A program made the translations under genes and the position numbers. From positions 620,001 through 684,000 of the forward strand of contig NZ_JAQNDM010000001.1 in assembly GCF_028368975.1 (NCBI RefSeq): DNA of 64,000 nt. Reading direction: 5' to 3'. This document shows positions 8,812-20,768 of the stretch, one piece after another. This DNA is from Stigmatella ashevillena. Lineage in GTDB: Bacteria > Myxococcota > Myxococcia > Myxococcales > Myxococcaceae. Numbering within the stretch: position 1 is the first letter of the stretch; every line of letters starts with the position of its first letter. The notes below the pieces were generated by a model. It did no database searches, was not told the DNA's origin, and saw nothing but the letters and a program-made list of their open reading frames with translations.

Positions 8812-8867
8812 CGTCGGTGTCCTTCAGTCCCTAGCGGGGCACCCATGGTGCCCCGGGGAGCTCAAAT

Positions 8868-9530
<663 letters not shown>

Positions 9531-9567
9531 CGTGCTTCTCCTTCGATATCGAGTAAGGCCCGGGTGG

Positions 9568-9912
9568 CTACTTCTTCGCCTCGGACAGAACCACGTGAAC
9601 GTGGCTGCTCTTCTTGTTGATGGGAGTCGCGCGGCCCATGGCGCGCGGCATGTACCGGCGCTGGGTGGGCCCCTGATCCACGGAGATGGTCTTCACGTAG
9701 AGCGTGTCCACGTCGACCTGGCCCTTGGACTTGTCGGTCGCGTTGGCCACGGCGCTCTTGATGAGCTTGGCCACCGGGGCCGAGGCCGCGCGAGGGGTGA
9801 ACTTCAGGATGTGGAGAGCCGCCTCGACCGACTTACCGCGGACGAGCGCCGCCACCAGCGAGAGCTTGCGGGGAGACATGCGGACATGCCGCAGGTGTGC
9901 AGTGGAATCCAT
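9568..9912 (-). CDS. rplV: 50S ribosomal protein L22
   Basis: Large-subunit protein lining the exit tunnel, where macrolide resistance changes occur in other bacteria. The product contains [21 protein letters not shown] near the N-terminus and the tunnel-loop region ending [19 protein letters not shown], then [10 protein letters not shown]. Two ATGs lie six bases apart (9918 and 9912). The second is chosen (114 aa) because GGAG then sits at the usual nine-base spacing. It lies 14 bases after rpsS. Confidence 0.95.
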   Translation of the reverse strand: MDSTAHLRHVRMSPRKLSLVAALVRGKSVEAALHILKFTPRAASAPVAKLIKSAVANATDKSKGQVDVDTLYVKTISVDQGPTQRRYMPRAMGRATPINKKSSHVHVVLSEAKK

Positions 9913-9926
9913 CGTCATCGTCTCCG

Positions 9927-10214
9927 TTACTTCCCGGGCGCCTTGGCGACCTTCTTCTCCGCCGAGTGCCCACCGAAGGTGCGCGTCGGCGCGAACTCAC
10001 CGAGCTTGTGACCCACCATGTTCTCCGTCACGAACACCGGGATGAACTTCTTCCCGTTGTGCACAGCGAAGGTGTGTCCCACGAACTCGGGGAGAATGGT
10101 GGAGCGGCGCGACCAGGTCTTCACGACCTTCTTCTGGTTCGTCTTGATCATGTCCTCCACCTTCTTCAGGAGGTGATCATCGACGAACGGTCCCTTCTTA
10201 ATCGAACGAGCCAT
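9927..10214 (-). CDS. rpsS: 30S ribosomal protein S19
   Basis: Small-subunit head protein contacting S13 and the A-site finger. The 95-aa product starts [20 protein letters not shown] and contains [23 protein letters not shown], then [18 protein letters not shown], the S19 signature. It lies 22 bases after rplB and 14 bases before rplV. Confidence 0.97.
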   Translation of the reverse strand: MARSIKKGPFVDDHLLKKVEDMIKTNQKKVVKTWSRRSTILPEFVGHTFAVHNGKKFIPVFVTENMVGHKLGEFAPTRTFGGHSAEKKVAKAPGK

Positions 10215-10236
10215 GTCGAAATCCTCAGTCTACGGG

Positions 10237-11082
10237 CTACTGGCTGCGCGCGCCCTGCCGGCGCCCGCTGACGATGAACTTGTCGGTCCGCTTGTTGGTG
10301 CGGGTGGTGAGACCCTTGGTCTTCTTGCCCCACGGCGACACCGGATGCGGATTACCCTGGCCGGACTTACCCTCACCACCACCGTGCGGGTGGTCCACAG
10401 GGTTCATCGCCAGACCGCGGACGGTGGGCCGGATGCCCAGCCAGCGGCTCTTACCCGCCTTGCCGACGCGGATGATCTCATGCTCGATGTTGCCGATCTG
10501 GCCCACGGTGGCGCGGCACTCGATGAGCACCTTGCGCACCGCGCCCGAGGGCAGACGCACCTGAGCGTAACGGTCTTCCTTGGCCATCAGCTGACCCGAG
10601 GTACCGGCGGAGCGGATGATCTGCCCGCCGCGGCCCGGCTTCAGCTCCACATTGTGGATGATGGTACCCACCGGGATGTTCTGCAGCGGCAGGCAGTTGC
10701 CCGGACGGATGTCGGCCGTGGAACCCGCGAAGAGGGTGTCTCCCACCGCCAGACCCACAGGGGCCAGGATATAGCGCTTCTCGCCATCGGCATAGTGCAG
10801 CAGCGCGATATTGGCGGTGCGGTTCGGGTCGTACTCGACCGCGACGACCTTGGCCGGCACGCCATCCTTGTCCAGGCGCTTGAAGTCGATGATGCGGTAG
10901 CGCCGCTTGTGGCCACCGCCCTGATGACGGCGGGTGATGTGGCCGTGAACGTTGCGGCCGCCCGAGCGCTTCAGCGGAGCGGTCAGCTTCTTCTCGGGCG
11001 TGCTCTTGGTGATGTCCGCGAAGTCGGACACCGTCATCAGGCGGCGAGCAGCGGAGGTCGGCTTGTACTTCTTGATGCCCAT
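10237..11082 (-). CDS. rplB: 50S ribosomal protein L2
   Basis: Highly conserved large-subunit protein needed for subunit association and peptidyl transfer. The 281-aa product starts [20 protein letters not shown], carries [20 protein letters not shown], and has the C-terminal signature [19 protein letters not shown] that includes the histidine implicated in the peptidyl transferase centre. It lies 26 bases after rplW. Confidence 0.97.
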   Translation of the reverse strand: MGIKKYKPTSAARRLMTVSDFADITKSTPEKKLTAPLKRSGGRNVHGHITRRHQGGGHKRRYRIIDFKRLDKDGVPAKVVAVEYDPNRTANIALLHYADGEKRYILAPVGLAVGDTLFAGSTADIRPGNCLPLQNIPVGTIIHNVELKPGRGGQIIRSAGTSGQLMAKEDRYAQVRLPSGAVRKVLIECRATVGQIGNIEHEIIRVGKAGKSRWLGIRPTVRGLAMNPVDHPHGGGEGKSGQGNPHPVSPWGKKTKGLTTRTNKRTDKFIVSGRRQGARSQ

Positions 11083-11108
11083 GGTGGTCTCCTCAGACGG
11101 TCAGCCGG

Positions 11109-11408
11109 TTACGGCTCGACCGTCCCTCCCTCGAAGAGCTCGATCGTGTCGCCCACCTTGAGGGTGACGACGGCCTTCTTGTAGTTGGGGCGCTTGCCGA
11201 TGCTGCGGCCCACGCGCTTGGTCTTGCCGCGGACGATGTTGGTGCGCACGCCCTCGACAGAGACCTTGAAGAGGTTCTCCACCGCACGGGCCACATCGAT
11301 CTTCGTGGCCTTCTTGTCCACGATGAAGGAGTACTGGCGGAACTTCTCGCGGGCCTTGTCCAGCTTCTCGGTGATGAGCGGACCCTTGATGACGTCGTGG
11401 ATGTTCAT
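11109..11408 (-). CDS. rplW: 50S ribosomal protein L23
   Basis: Exit-tunnel rim protein and docking site for trigger factor and SRP. The 99-aa product starts MNIHDVIKGPLITEKLDKAR and contains the L23 core KKATKIDVARAVENLFKVSV and the basic loop RGKTKRVGRSIGKRPNYKKA. Its ATG overlaps the rplD stop (ATGA, 11405-11408), indicating translational coupling. Confidence 0.96.
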   Translation of the reverse strand: MNIHDVIKGPLITEKLDKAREKFRQYSFIVDKKATKIDVARAVENLFKVSVEGVRTNIVRGKTKRVGRSIGKRPNYKKAVVTLKVGDTIELFEGGTVEP

Positions 11409-12028
11409 GACAGGGCCTCCTGGATGGCCTTCGCGGCAGCCGAGGTCAGCACCAGCTGCTTGTGGCGCAGCACGGACTCGAGGTTGATGCCCTCGGGCGG
11501 CAGCACGTCGAAGCGGGCCAGGTTGCGCACGCTGCGGTGAAGGTGGTTGTTGCCCTTGTCATCGACCACCAGGGCGTTCTCCAGCTTCAGGCGCCGGGTC
11601 AGCACATCGAAGGCCTGCTTGGTCTTCGGGGCGTCCAGCTTGAAGCCGTCGAGGATGAACAGAGCGTTCTCCCGGGCCCGCTGGGACAGCGCCGCGCGGA
11701 GTGCGCCGCGGCGAACCTTGCGGGGAGGCCGGTAGAAGTAGTCCCGGGCCTTGGGAGCCATCGCCTTGCCGCCGCCCACCCAGTGGGAAGCGCGGATGGA
11801 ACCCTGGCGGGCGCGGCCGGTACCCTTCTGCTTCCAGGGCTTCTTGCCGCCGCCGCTCACGAGCGAGGTGTTCTTCACACCCACCGTGCCCCGGCGCTTG
11901 TTGATCTGCTGCATCTTCGCCACCTCGTAGAAGAGGTGGGGGTTCGGCGCCGCGCCGAACACCTCGTCGGAGAGTTCGATCTCCGACACCTGCTTGCCAT
12001 CCAGGTCGATTACCTTGAACTTCGCCAT
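11405..12028 (-). CDS. rplD: 50S ribosomal protein L4
   Basis: Large-subunit protein whose loop reaches the exit tunnel. In E. coli it also represses its own operon. The 207-aa product contains the characteristic loop region GGGKKPWKQKGTGRARQGS followed by SHWVGGGKAMAPKARDYFY, then a C-terminal Rossmann-like part. The preceding gene is rpsJ, only 51 bases away. In the usual order rplC (L3) would lie between them, but there is no room for it here. Confidence 0.96.
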   Translation of the reverse strand: MAKFKVIDLDGKQVSEIELSDEVFGAAPNPHLFYEVAKMQQINKRRGTVGVKNTSLVSGGGKKPWKQKGTGRARQGSIRASHWVGGGKAMAPKARDYFYRPPRKVRRGALRAALSQRARENALFILDGFKLDAPKTKQAFDVLTRRLKLENALVVDDKGNNHLHRSVRNLARFDVLPPEGINLESVLRHKQLVLTSAAAKAIQEALS

Positions 12029-12079
12029 GACAGTTTCCTTGGGGGTCGGAGTGCAACTGCACCAACCCTGCCCCGCTTC

Positions 12080-12388
12080 CTAGGACTTGATCTCGACGTC
12101 AACGCCGGCAGACAGATCCAGCTTCATCAGCGCATCCAGCGTCTGCTGGGTCGGCTCGAGGATATCGAGCAAGCGCTTGTGAGTGCGGATCTCAAACTGC
12201 TCGCGGCTCTTCTTGTCCACGTGCGGCGACCGCAGAACCGTGAACTTGTTGATGCGTGTGGGCAGGGGGATTGGACCAGCCACCTTGGCGCCCGTGCGCT
12301 TGGCCGTCTCGACAATCTCCCCAGCACTCTGGTCCAGGAGCTTCGAGTCGTACGCCTTCAGCCGGATGCGGATCTTCGTTGTCGCCAT
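12080..12388 (-). CDS. rpsJ: 30S ribosomal protein S10 (NusE)
   Basis: Small-subunit head protein that also acts with NusB in antitermination and links NusG to the ribosome. The 102-aa product starts [20 protein letters not shown] and contains the S10 signature [20 protein letters not shown] followed by [14 protein letters not shown]. It is the first gene of the S10 operon, about 90 bases downstream of a good sigma-70-type promoter. Confidence 0.97.
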   Translation of the reverse strand: MATTKIRIRLKAYDSKLLDQSAGEIVETAKRTGAKVAGPIPLPTRINKFTVLRSPHVDKKSREQFEIRTHKRLLDILEPTQQTLDALMKLDLSAGVDVEIKS

Positions 12389-12486
12389 TTCGAAAAGACC
12401 TCTTTGACGGTCCCTGCTTACGTGAGGGCGGTTACGACTGACGTCCCTTGGATTTCACAGAGCCGTGCTTCAGACGAGGGGCGCGG

Positions 12487-12515
12487 CGTATAACACCTCA
12501 CCCCAGTGGTTGCAA
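12487..12515 (-). promoter_or_regulatory. Sigma-70-type promoter of the S10/spc operon
   Basis: On the minus strand TTGCAA (12510-12515) and TATACG (12487-12492) are separated by exactly 17 bases. The predicted start point lies near 12480, giving a leader of about 90 bases before rpsJ. It sits in the 187-base gap after tuf, so the S10 operon can be transcribed independently of the str operon. Confidence 0.65.
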
Positions 12516-12575
12516 CCCTATTCGGCTGCTTCCCCAGCGGCACCCTGATGGGCCGCCGGGAAAGCCCGCGAAAGA

Positions 12576-13766
<1,191 letters not shown>

Positions 13767-13893
13767 GACATCTCCTGGTGTTGCCGACGCGATGGCCGGC
13801 GAATCGAATCGGGTAAAGAAGGTGCTGCGTCGTGCTTCAAAGACACTGAAACGTCAACTGAAATCGCCCGCTGGGCAGCCCGCTGGGCCCTCT

Positions 13894-15969
13894 TCAGCGA
13901 TTGAGGGCCGACTTGGGCGCGGGGGCGTAGTGGCTGAACTGCATGGTGTAGGTGGCTCTTCCCTGACTCTTGCTTCGCAGGTCGGTCGAGTAGCCAAACA
14001 TGGCGGCCAGGGGCACCTGTGCCTGGATGCTCTGCACCCCGCCAGGCCTGGGCGTCATGCCCTGAATCTTCCCGCGGCGGCCATTCAGGTCTCCGATGAC
14101 ATCTCCCATGAAGTCATCGGGGGTGACAATCTCGCAGTTCATCACGGGCTCCAGCAGCACGGCCTGGGCCTTGTTCACCGCGTCCCGAAAGGCCATGGAG
14201 CCGGCAATCTTGAAGGCGATCTCGCTGGAGTCCACATCGTGGATGGTGCCGTCAAAGGCCTCCACCTTCACGTCCACCATGGGGTAGCCCGCCACGGGGC
14301 CGTTCTGCATGGACTCCGAGACCCCCTCCTTCACCGCCTGCACGAACTCCTTGGGGACCGCCCCACCGATGATCTTGTTCTCGAAGGCAAAGCCCTGCCC
14401 CGGCGCGTTGGGCATCACCCGGAGCCAGATATGGCCGTACTGCCCCTTGCCTCCGGACTGCCGGATATACTTGCCCTCGGACTCCACCGGCACGGTGATG
14501 GTCTCCCGGTAGGCCACCTGGGGCTTGCCCACGTTCGCGTCGACTTTGAACTCGCGAAGGAGCCGGTCGACGATGATCTCCAGGTGCAACTCGCCCATGC
14601 CGGCGATCAGGGTCTGCCCTGTCTCCTCGTTCGTTCGCACCCGGAACGAGGGGTCCTCCATCGCCAGGCGCTGCAGGGCCTGGACGATCTTGTCCTGATC
14701 CGCCGTCGACTTCGGCTCGATGGCGATGTCGATCACCGGCTCGGGGAACTCCATCCGCTCCAGGATGATGGGGTGCTTGTCATCGCAGAGCGTGTCGCCC
14801 GTGGCCGCCAGCTTCAGGCCTACCACCGCGCAGATATCGCCCGCGAAGCACTCGGTGAGCTCGTCCTTCTTGTCCGCGCGCATCTGCACCAGCCGACTGA
14901 CGCGCTCGCGCTTGCCCTTCACCGAGTTCCAGACCGCCGTGCCCGCCTCCAACCGCCCCGAGTAGACGCGCAGGAACGTCAGCGTCTGGGAGGTGAAGGA
15001 CGGATCATTCATGATCTTGAACGCCAGCGCGCTGAAGGGCGCCTTGTCGTCCGTGGGACGCACGTCGTCCTCTCCCTTGGGCGTCTTTCCGTGAATCGGA
15101 GGGATGTCCATCGGGCTGGGCAGGTAGTCCACCACCGCGTCCAGCAGCGGCTGAACCCCCTTGTGGCGGAAGGCCGAGCCACAGAAGACAGGAAAGAGCT
15201 TCAGCCCGATACAACCCTTGCGGATGGCACCGCGGATCTCGTCCCCGGTCAGCTCCGTGCCTTCGAGGAACTTCTCGGTCAGCGCGTCGTCCTGCTCGGC
15301 GGCAGCCTCCAAGAGCTGCGCGCGCGCGTCTTCGGCCTGGGCCCGGAACTCCTCGGGAATGTCCACCACGTCGTAGCGGCTGCCCTGCTCCGCATCGACG
15401 AACACCAGGGCCTTCATCTGCACCAGGTCGATCACCCCGCGGTGGGTGTCCTCCGCTCCGAGCGGCAGTTGCAGCCGCACGGGCCGGGCGCCCAGCTTCT
15501 CGCGGATGGTGTTGACGGACATCTCGAAGTCCGCGCCCACCCGGTCCATCTTGTTGATGAAGCAGATGCGGGGAACCTTGTACCGGTCCGCCTGCCGCCA
15601 GACTGTCTCGGACTGCGGCTCCACCCCGTTCACGGCATCGAAGACGGCCACGGCCCCATCCAACACGCGCAGGGAGCGCTCCACCTCGATGGTGAAGTCC
15701 ACGTGGCCCGGCGTGTCGATGATGTTGACGCGGTACTTCTGCTCGTTGCGTGTCCAGAAGGCGGTGATGGCCGCAGAGGTGATCGTGATGCCTCGCTCAC
15801 GCTCTTGCACCATCCAGTCCGTGGTGGTGTTTCCTTCGTGAACCTCGCCCATTCTGTGGATGGCGCCTGTGTAGAACAGGATCCGTTCGGTGGTGGTGGT
15901 CTTCCCAGCATCGATGTGCGCCATGATGCCGATGTTGCGGTAGCGCTCGAGCGGATACTCGCGAGCCAT
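13894..15969 (-). CDS. fusA: Elongation factor G
   Basis: GTPase driving translocation and, with RRF, ribosome recycling. The 691-aa product starts [20 protein letters not shown]. It has the P-loop [13 protein letters not shown], switch [23 protein letters not shown] and [10 protein letters not shown]. Domain IV includes [17 protein letters not shown], and domain V is near the C-terminus ([19 protein letters not shown]). Linkage to rpsL-rpsG and tuf marks it as the housekeeping EF-G rather than a paralogue. Confidence 0.97.
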   Translation of the reverse strand: MAREYPLERYRNIGIMAHIDAGKTTTTERILFYTGAIHRMGEVHEGNTTTDWMVQERERGITITSAAITAFWTRNEQKYRVNIIDTPGHVDFTIEVERSLRVLDGAVAVFDAVNGVEPQSETVWRQADRYKVPRICFINKMDRVGADFEMSVNTIREKLGARPVRLQLPLGAEDTHRGVIDLVQMKALVFVDAEQGSRYDVVDIPEEFRAQAEDARAQLLEAAAEQDDALTEKFLEGTELTGDEIRGAIRKGCIGLKLFPVFCGSAFRHKGVQPLLDAVVDYLPSPMDIPPIHGKTPKGEDDVRPTDDKAPFSALAFKIMNDPSFTSQTLTFLRVYSGRLEAGTAVWNSVKGKRERVSRLVQMRADKKDELTECFAGDICAVVGLKLAATGDTLCDDKHPIILERMEFPEPVIDIAIEPKSTADQDKIVQALQRLAMEDPSFRVRTNEETGQTLIAGMGELHLEIIVDRLLREFKVDANVGKPQVAYRETITVPVESEGKYIRQSGGKGQYGHIWLRVMPNAPGQGFAFENKIIGGAVPKEFVQAVKEGVSESMQNGPVAGYPMVDVKVEAFDGTIHDVDSSEIAFKIAGSMAFRDAVNKAQAVLLEPVMNCEIVTPDDFMGDVIGDLNGRRGKIQGMTPRPGGVQSIQAQVPLAAMFGYSTDLRSKSQGRATYTMQFSHYAPAPKSALNR

Positions 15970-16062
15970 TGCCAGAAACCCCTTCGAAACGGATTGTCAG
16001 AGAACTGCAACACCCGGATACGCCTCGCGCATCCGGGTGCCTTCACCGCGAGACCCGAAGGC

Positions 16063-16533
16063 CTACCAGCGGTAGTGCGCGAAGGCCTTGTTCGCCTCCG
16101 CCATCTTGTGCGTGTCTTCGCGCTTCTTCACGGCGTTGCCCCGGTTGTTGGCGGCATCCATGATCTCGCCGGCGAGCTTCTCCTGCATGGTCTTCTCACC
16201 CCGTGCCTTGGAGTAGGAGATGATCCACCGCATGCCGAGCGCGACCCGGCGGTCCTGACGGACCTCGACGGGAACCTGGTACGTGGCGCCACCGACGCGG
16301 CGGCTCTTGACCTCGAGCACCGGCTTCACGTTGTCCAGCGCCTTCTTGAAGGTCTTGAGGGGGTCTTCCTTCGCGCGCTCCTCGATGAGGGCGAAGGCGC
16401 CGTAGCACACGCCCTCCGCGATGGACTTCTTCCCCTTGCGCATCAGGTCGTTGACGAACTTGGTGACGAGCCGATCTTGGTACTTCGGATCCGGCAGAAT
16501 CTTGCGCTTGGCGACTACTCGACGACGAGGCAT
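16063..16533 (-). CDS. rpsG: 30S ribosomal protein S7
   Basis: Primary binder of the 16S rRNA 3' domain. In E. coli it is also the translational repressor of the str operon. The 156-aa product starts [20 protein letters not shown] and contains the S7 signatures [19 protein letters not shown] and [18 protein letters not shown], ending [13 protein letters not shown]-rich hairpin lies in the 130-base gap between rpsL and rpsG. Confidence 0.97.
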   Translation of the reverse strand: MPRRRVVAKRKILPDPKYQDRLVTKFVNDLMRKGKKSIAEGVCYGAFALIEERAKEDPLKTFKKALDNVKPVLEVKSRRVGGATYQVPVEVRQDRRVALGMRWIISYSKARGEKTMQEKLAGEIMDAANNRGNAVKKREDTHKMAEANKAFAHYRW

Positions 16534-16663
16534 CTTCTTCCCTTACGCCCCACTCCCGCCTGCGGGAGCCCACGGGGCTTTTCATACAGCACGATGAGCA
16601 AGAGCGCTCCCCAGGGTGTGGGGTCAGCGTTCCAACATGACTTCTGGAGGTGATCGAACGGCT

Positions 16664-17035
16664 TCAGCTCGGGCGCTTCGCGCCGTACTTCGAGCGGCTC
16701 TGCTTGCGGTTGGCCACGCCCACGGAGTCCAGCGTTCCACGGATGATGTGGTAGCGGACACCCGGAAGGTCCTTCACGCGGCCTCCGCGGATCATCACCA
16801 CCGAGTGCTCCTGGAGGTTGTGACCCACGCCCGGGATATACGAGGTGACTTCAATCCCGTTGGTGAGGCGCACACGCGCCACCTTGCGAAGGGCCGAGTT
16901 CGGCTTCTTCGGCGTGGTGGTGTAGACGCGGGTGCAGACACCGCGCTTCTGGGGGCATTCCTTGAGCGCGGGGCTCTTGCCCTTGATGTTCAACTTCTCG
17001 CGGCCCTTGCGGACCAGCTGGCTGATCGTCGGCAC
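16664..17035 (-). CDS. rpsL: 30S ribosomal protein S12
   Basis: Decoding-centre protein and site of streptomycin-resistance changes in other bacteria. The 123-aa product contains [20 protein letters not shown] with the lysines of the streptomycin region, and [20 protein letters not shown] with the aspartate that RimO methylthiolates in many species. The start is GTG at 17033-17035 with AAGGAAG six bases upstream. It heads the str operon. Confidence 0.97.
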   Translation of the reverse strand: MPTISQLVRKGREKLNIKGKSPALKECPQKRGVCTRVYTTTPKKPNSALRKVARVRLTNGIEVTSYIPGVGHNLQEHSVVMIRGGRVKDLPGVRYHIIRGTLDSVGVANRKQSRSKYGAKRPS

Positions 17036-17115
17036 TGAGGCTTCCTTGTCGAACGGCCGCCGAGGAACACACGAGGCGGCACATACAAACCTACAGACTC
17101 ACAAAAAGGGCCGCG

Positions 17116-17143
17116 AGTATAAGAAGGGACCTTCCCCTGTCAA
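17116..17143 (-). promoter_or_regulatory. Sigma-70-type promoter of the str operon
   Basis: On the minus strand a perfect TTGACA (17138-17143) is followed after 16 bases by TATACT (17116-17121). The expected start point near 17109 gives a leader of about 75 bases before rpsL. It is the strongest promoter match in the window. Confidence 0.75.
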
Positions 17144-17237
17144 GCATCGCCTGTTCCCATGACGAGAGAAACCGTCGGGTAGGAGGGGATCCATTCCTGA
17201 AACGCGTGGTCGGAGCGCTCCTCTACTCCTCGTGCAC

Positions 17238-17732
17238 TTAGAAGTCGAGGACCATCACGATCGCGTCCTCGCCCTCGTCCGCATAGTAGTTCGGACGCAC
17301 GCCCACCGGGCGGAAGCCCAGGGACTTGTAGAGGCCGAGCGCTGCCTCGTTGCTCCGGCGCACCTCCAGCGTGGCCAGGACACAGCGACGCGCCCGGCCT
17401 CGGGCCAGCACCTCGTCCATGACGGCCCGGGCCACCCCTCGCCGCCGCTGCTCGGGAGACGTCGCCACGTTGAGCACGTGGACCTCGTCCTGGACGATCC
17501 AGAAGATGGCCAGCCCCAGCAGCTTGCGGGTCTCGTCCGGCTGCGGCTCCTCCACGAGGAGGATCGTGGACCAGTCGTGCTCCAGCTCCCGCCGAAGCAA
17601 CTCCGGTGACCAGGGGTTCTTGAAGGACGCCTGCTCCAGCACCGTGACCGCGGGCATGTCGTCGAGCGTCATCGGCCGGATCAGAAAGGCGGACGGATTC
17701 TCCGCCGGTGGATCCTCGTGCATGCGCCTCAT
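17238..17732 (-). CDS. rimI: RimI-like ribosomal-protein/peptide N-acetyltransferase (GNAT)
   Basis: GNAT enzyme that transfers acetyl from acetyl-CoA, most likely to a protein N-terminus such as S18. The 164-aa product has an N-terminal MTLDDMPAVTVLEQASFKNPW block, the acetyl-CoA binding loop ATSPEQRRRGVARAVMD (Q/R-x-x-G-x-G/A), and the RimI-like C-terminal LEVRRSNEAALGLYKSLGF, then GVRPNYYADEGEDAIVM. The ATG overlaps the stop of the upstream SurA-like gene (ATGA, 17729-17732). Substrate assignment is by family only. Confidence 0.85.
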   Translation of the reverse strand: MRRMHEDPPAENPSAFLIRPMTLDDMPAVTVLEQASFKNPWSPELLRRELEHDWSTILLVEEPQPDETRKLLGLAIFWIVQDEVHVLNVATSPEQRRRGVARAVMDEVLARGRARRCVLATLEVRRSNEAALGLYKSLGFRPVGVRPNYYADEGEDAIVMVLDF

Positions 17733-18466
17733 GGCCGTGCCTCCCGGGCGAAGGGCGCCACGCGTCTGACCTGTGCAGAGGCTCGCGCCTGATTCAGTTC
17801 TTCCGCCGCGAGGGCACTGTAGCGCTCGCGGACCAGCTTTTCCCGGAGACGGCCTTTCACGGCCTGGTAGTCCTCCGGGTACTCGCTCGCGTGCTGCCGA
17901 TGGTAGCTACGCAATTCCGCCTCTCCCACTTGAGCCCTCGGCCGGATCCGGCTGTCCAGAATGCGCTCCGCTCGAACGCTGCGCGTCAATACCTCGGTCA
18001 GCTGCTTGATGTCCGCCCCGGCGTGGCCCAAGAAGGCCTGAAACCCGGCCTCGGTCTCGAAACGATCCCGAAAACCCGCCACCCGCTCATCCACTTCCGC
18101 CTGCTCGGCAGTGAAGGCTTCCAGCCGGTCCGCGCTCAGCAGCTGCAGCCGCTGGTTGATGGCCAGCTCAAGTGCTCCCTTGAGCGTTTCCTCATCAAGC
18201 GGGGCGGCGGCCGCCTGCAGCGCCCCCCGTTGAATGAGCGCCACGCGCGTCTCGAACTCCAGTTCGCTGAGGGTGAGCACCTGGCCTTCGATGATGGCCA
18301 CCACCCGGTCGACAATACGGCCCTCCTCACGCGCCGAAGCCGGCTCGGGCGAAACTTCGCCTTGAACCTGGGCTCCCGCCGTGACAGGCACCAGCGCCAG
18401 CCATCCCGCCAGCAGCCAAGGTCTTTTGCCCGGACAAGGGCGCGGAGATGACAGGGCCACCTTCAT
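17729..18466 (-). CDS. SurA-like periplasmic chaperone (N-terminal domain type)
   Basis: Predicted exported folding factor for outer-membrane or periplasmic proteins. The 245-aa product starts with a basic segment and a hydrophobic stretch (WLLAGWLALVPVTAGA) ending in an Ala-x-Ala-like cleavage site. The mature N-terminus, GRIVDRVVAIIEGQVLTLSELE, matches the first helix of SurA-type proteins. No parvulin (PpiC) domain is visible, so it is a chaperone-only form. The ATG at 18464-18466 is preferred over upstream starts because it gives the signal peptide. It is coupled to rimI and divergent from dnaJ. Confidence 0.75.
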   Translation of the reverse strand: MKVALSSPRPCPGKRPWLLAGWLALVPVTAGAQVQGEVSPEPASAREEGRIVDRVVAIIEGQVLTLSELEFETRVALIQRGALQAAAAPLDEETLKGALELAINQRLQLLSADRLEAFTAEQAEVDERVAGFRDRFETEAGFQAFLGHAGADIKQLTEVLTRSVRAERILDSRIRPRAQVGEAELRSYHRQHASEYPEDYQAVKGRLREKLVRERYSALAAEELNQARASAQVRRVAPFAREARP

Positions 18467-18573
18467 CAGTGGCCACTCTATACATCCCCCGGGCCAGCAC
18501 GCATCGCGCTGGCACTGTCCGGTAAGCTGGTTACGTTCTTGCAGTCGCGATTTTCCAGGATAGGTCATCAGCA

Positions 18574-19746
18574 ATGGCGGACGACTACTACCAAATCCTT
18601 GAGGTTCCTCGGACGGCGTCCGCGGAGGACATCAAGAAGTCCTTCCGCAAGCAGGCACGCAAGCACCACCCCGATGTCAACCCGGGCAACAAGGCCGCGG
18701 AAGAGCGCTTCAAGCAACTCAACAGTGCCTTCGAGGTCCTTTCGGATCCGCAGAAGCGCAAGCTCTATGACGAGTTCGGCGAGGATGCCGCGAAGCTCGG
18801 GTTCGATGAGAAAAAGGCCGAGGCCTACCGTGCCTACCGGTCTGGCGGCCGCGGCGGAGGCCGCAGCGGGGGCGGCATCCCCTTCTCTTCCGCGGGCGGA
18901 GGCGGCGCGGACTTCGACCTGGGCGATCTCTTCGGTGACATCTTCGGTCGTTCGGGCTCGGGCGACTTCGACATCAACGACGTTCTGCGGCGGCAAGCGG
19001 GACCTCGCAGTCCCGGCCGGGGCGAGGACATCACTGCCCGGGTCTCCCTCAGCCTCGCCGAGGCCATCACCGGCGCCGAGCGGACCCTCGCTGTCCAGCG
19101 TCCCGGCCGCTGCCAGCGCTGCAACGGCAAGGGGGAGGCGGGAAACACGGGCCCCTGCCCGACTTGCAAGGGCTCGGGCCGCCTGCGCCGCTCGGCGGGC
19201 ATGCCCTTTTCTGGCGCTTGCCCGACCTGCAACGGCACCGGCCGGGCCGCGGAGCCCTGCTCCGAGTGCGGCGGAGATGGCGTCATCGAAGAGAACACGC
19301 GTTTGACCGTGAAGGTCCCTCCGGGCGTCCAGACGGGCTCCCGGGTCCGGCTCTCGGGACAGGGAGCCGCAGGCACCCGGGGCGGGCCTCCGGGCGACTT
19401 GTACCTCGAAACCGAGGTGGCCGAGCACCCCCTGGTGCGCCGGGAAGGAGATGACCTGTACCTCGACCTGCCGGTGACCGTGTCGGAGGCGGTCCTGGGC
19501 GCCGAGGTGAAGGTTCCGACCTTCCAGGGCGAAGTGACCGTCAAGGTTCCCCCCTCCTCCCAATCAGGCCGCAAGATGCGCCTGAAGGGCCGGGGCGCCC
19601 CGTCGCTCAAGGGGGGAGCGCCCGGAGACCTGTATCTCACCCTCCAGGTCAAGGTCCCCGACGACGCCACCCCCGAGGTGAAGGCCGCCGCCGAGGCCCT
19701 CGCACGCGCCTATCCCCGCGACGTCCGCCAGGAGCTGAAGCTCTAG
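18574..19746 (+). CDS. dnaJ: DnaJ-family co-chaperone (Hsp40)
   Basis: Stimulates DnaK ATPase and presents unfolded clients. The 390-aa product has a J domain (1-70, HPD at 32-34), a Gly-rich linker (about 90-130, including [13 protein letters not shown]) and four CXXCXGXG zinc repeats between 180 and 236 ([32 protein letters not shown]). Two substrate-binding beta domains follow, with GDLYL motifs. It is therefore a class A Hsp40. No dnaK or grpE lies beside it, so it may be an additional paralogue rather than the heat-shock operon copy. Confidence 0.93.
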   Translation: MADDYYQILEVPRTASAEDIKKSFRKQARKHHPDVNPGNKAAEERFKQLNSAFEVLSDPQKRKLYDEFGEDAAKLGFDEKKAEAYRAYRSGGRGGGRSGGGIPFSSAGGGGADFDLGDLFGDIFGRSGSGDFDINDVLRRQAGPRSPGRGEDITARVSLSLAEAITGAERTLAVQRPGRCQRCNGKGEAGNTGPCPTCKGSGRLRRSAGMPFSGACPTCNGTGRAAEPCSECGGDGVIEENTRLTVKVPPGVQTGSRVRLSGQGAAGTRGGPPGDLYLETEVAEHPLVRREGDDLYLDLPVTVSEAVLGAEVKVPTFQGEVTVKVPPSSQSGRKMRLKGRGAPSLKGGAPGDLYLTLQVKVPDDATPEVKAAAEALARAYPRDVRQELKL

Positions 19747-19865
19747 GCTCCCACTGACGCCCCGGAGAGTCCCTCCTCTTCCCTGTTGCCTTGGCGGGCG
19801 CCGCGTCCTACACGGCCCCCTCAGGCCCCTTCACCTTCTCTCGCCCCGTCCCGGAGCACGCGCAT

Positions 19866-20594
19866 ATGGGCATCTTCGATATCTTCGGTGGCTCCAGCCC
19901 CGATAAAGCCCTCAAGCTCAAACCCAAGGTGACCCAGAAATATGGGGATCCGGCCTCGCGCCAGAAGGCCATCCAGCAGCTCGGGGAGATGAAATACCCC
20001 GAGGCGGTCACCGTGCTGCTGGCCCGCTTCACCATCACCGTGGATCCGCTGACCACGGACGCGGACGAGAAGGAACACGTCTTCGGGCTCATCAAGGGCT
20101 TCGGCAAGGACGCCATCGCCCCCCTTCAGGACTTCCTCCGGAAGAGTGATCAGGCCGCCTCCTGGGCCCTGCGACTGCTGGGAGAGCTCATCTCCGAGCC
20201 CGAGGTCATCGGCATCTGCGTGGACACGCTCACCCACCTGAGCAACCACTACACGCGGGATCCCGAGAAGAAGGTCGTCCTGCTGCACTCCGTCACCGAC
20301 AAGCAGGACCCGCGCATCGCGCCCGCCGTCCTGCCCTTCCTCGAGGACATGTCGGACGATGTGAAGATCGCCGCCCTCAAGGCCCTGGCGCCCATGAACC
20401 ACGAGCCCGCGCGGGAGTCCATCCTCCGGCTGCTCACCGCGGATGACACCGCGCGGCGCGTGCAGACCGCCGCCCTGGCGGCCCTTCAGATCAGCGGCTT
20501 CAGCGTCCAGGGATACCGGGAGAAGGTGGAAGCCCTCCTCGTCGAGCCTTACGTGCTTGACAAGCACGGCGTTGTCGTCAAACGCCAAGCCTGA
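19866..20594 (+). CDS. HEAT-repeat-like protein
   Basis: The 242-aa product is made of tandem helical repeats reading like HEAT/PBS-lyase repeats: GDPASRQKAIQQLGEMKYPE, then KDAIAPLQDFLRKS, DPRIAPAVLPFLEDMSDD and VKIAALKALAPMNHE. Such folds usually bind other proteins. No catalytic motif, signal peptide or membrane segment is seen. The ATG at 19866-19868 has GGAG nine bases upstream. The frame is open back to 19791, but that start lacks a ribosome binding site. Function is unknown. Confidence 0.75.
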   Translation: MGIFDIFGGSSPDKALKLKPKVTQKYGDPASRQKAIQQLGEMKYPEAVTVLLARFTITVDPLTTDADEKEHVFGLIKGFGKDAIAPLQDFLRKSDQAASWALRLLGELISEPEVIGICVDTLTHLSNHYTRDPEKKVVLLHSVTDKQDPRIAPAVLPFLEDMSDDVKIAALKALAPMNHEPARESILRLLTADDTARRVQTAALAALQISGFSVQGYREKVEALLVEPYVLDKHGVVVKRQA

Positions 20595-20768
20595 CCCCCC
20601 ACCCCGCAGGAGGGGCTGTCGGGCATCGGACATCACCACTGTCCGCTCGGGTGCAACTGCCCGGCTGGGTCATTCCCTCCCAACCGGGATTTGGAGCAGG
20701 ATGTTTCGCGTCACTGCGTCTCCCTGGGGTGCAGGGTCTCCTGCCGCGAAGCCCCGAGGATCCTCACC

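Noticed and set aside
12029-12079. A cryptic or fragmented rplC between rpsJ and rplD
   Set aside because: Only 51 bases are present and they encode nothing resembling any part of L3.
18501-18560. TGGCAC upstream of dnaJ as a sigma-54 promoter
   Set aside because: The GG to GC spacing is 13 bases instead of 10, and no other part of the -12 element matches.
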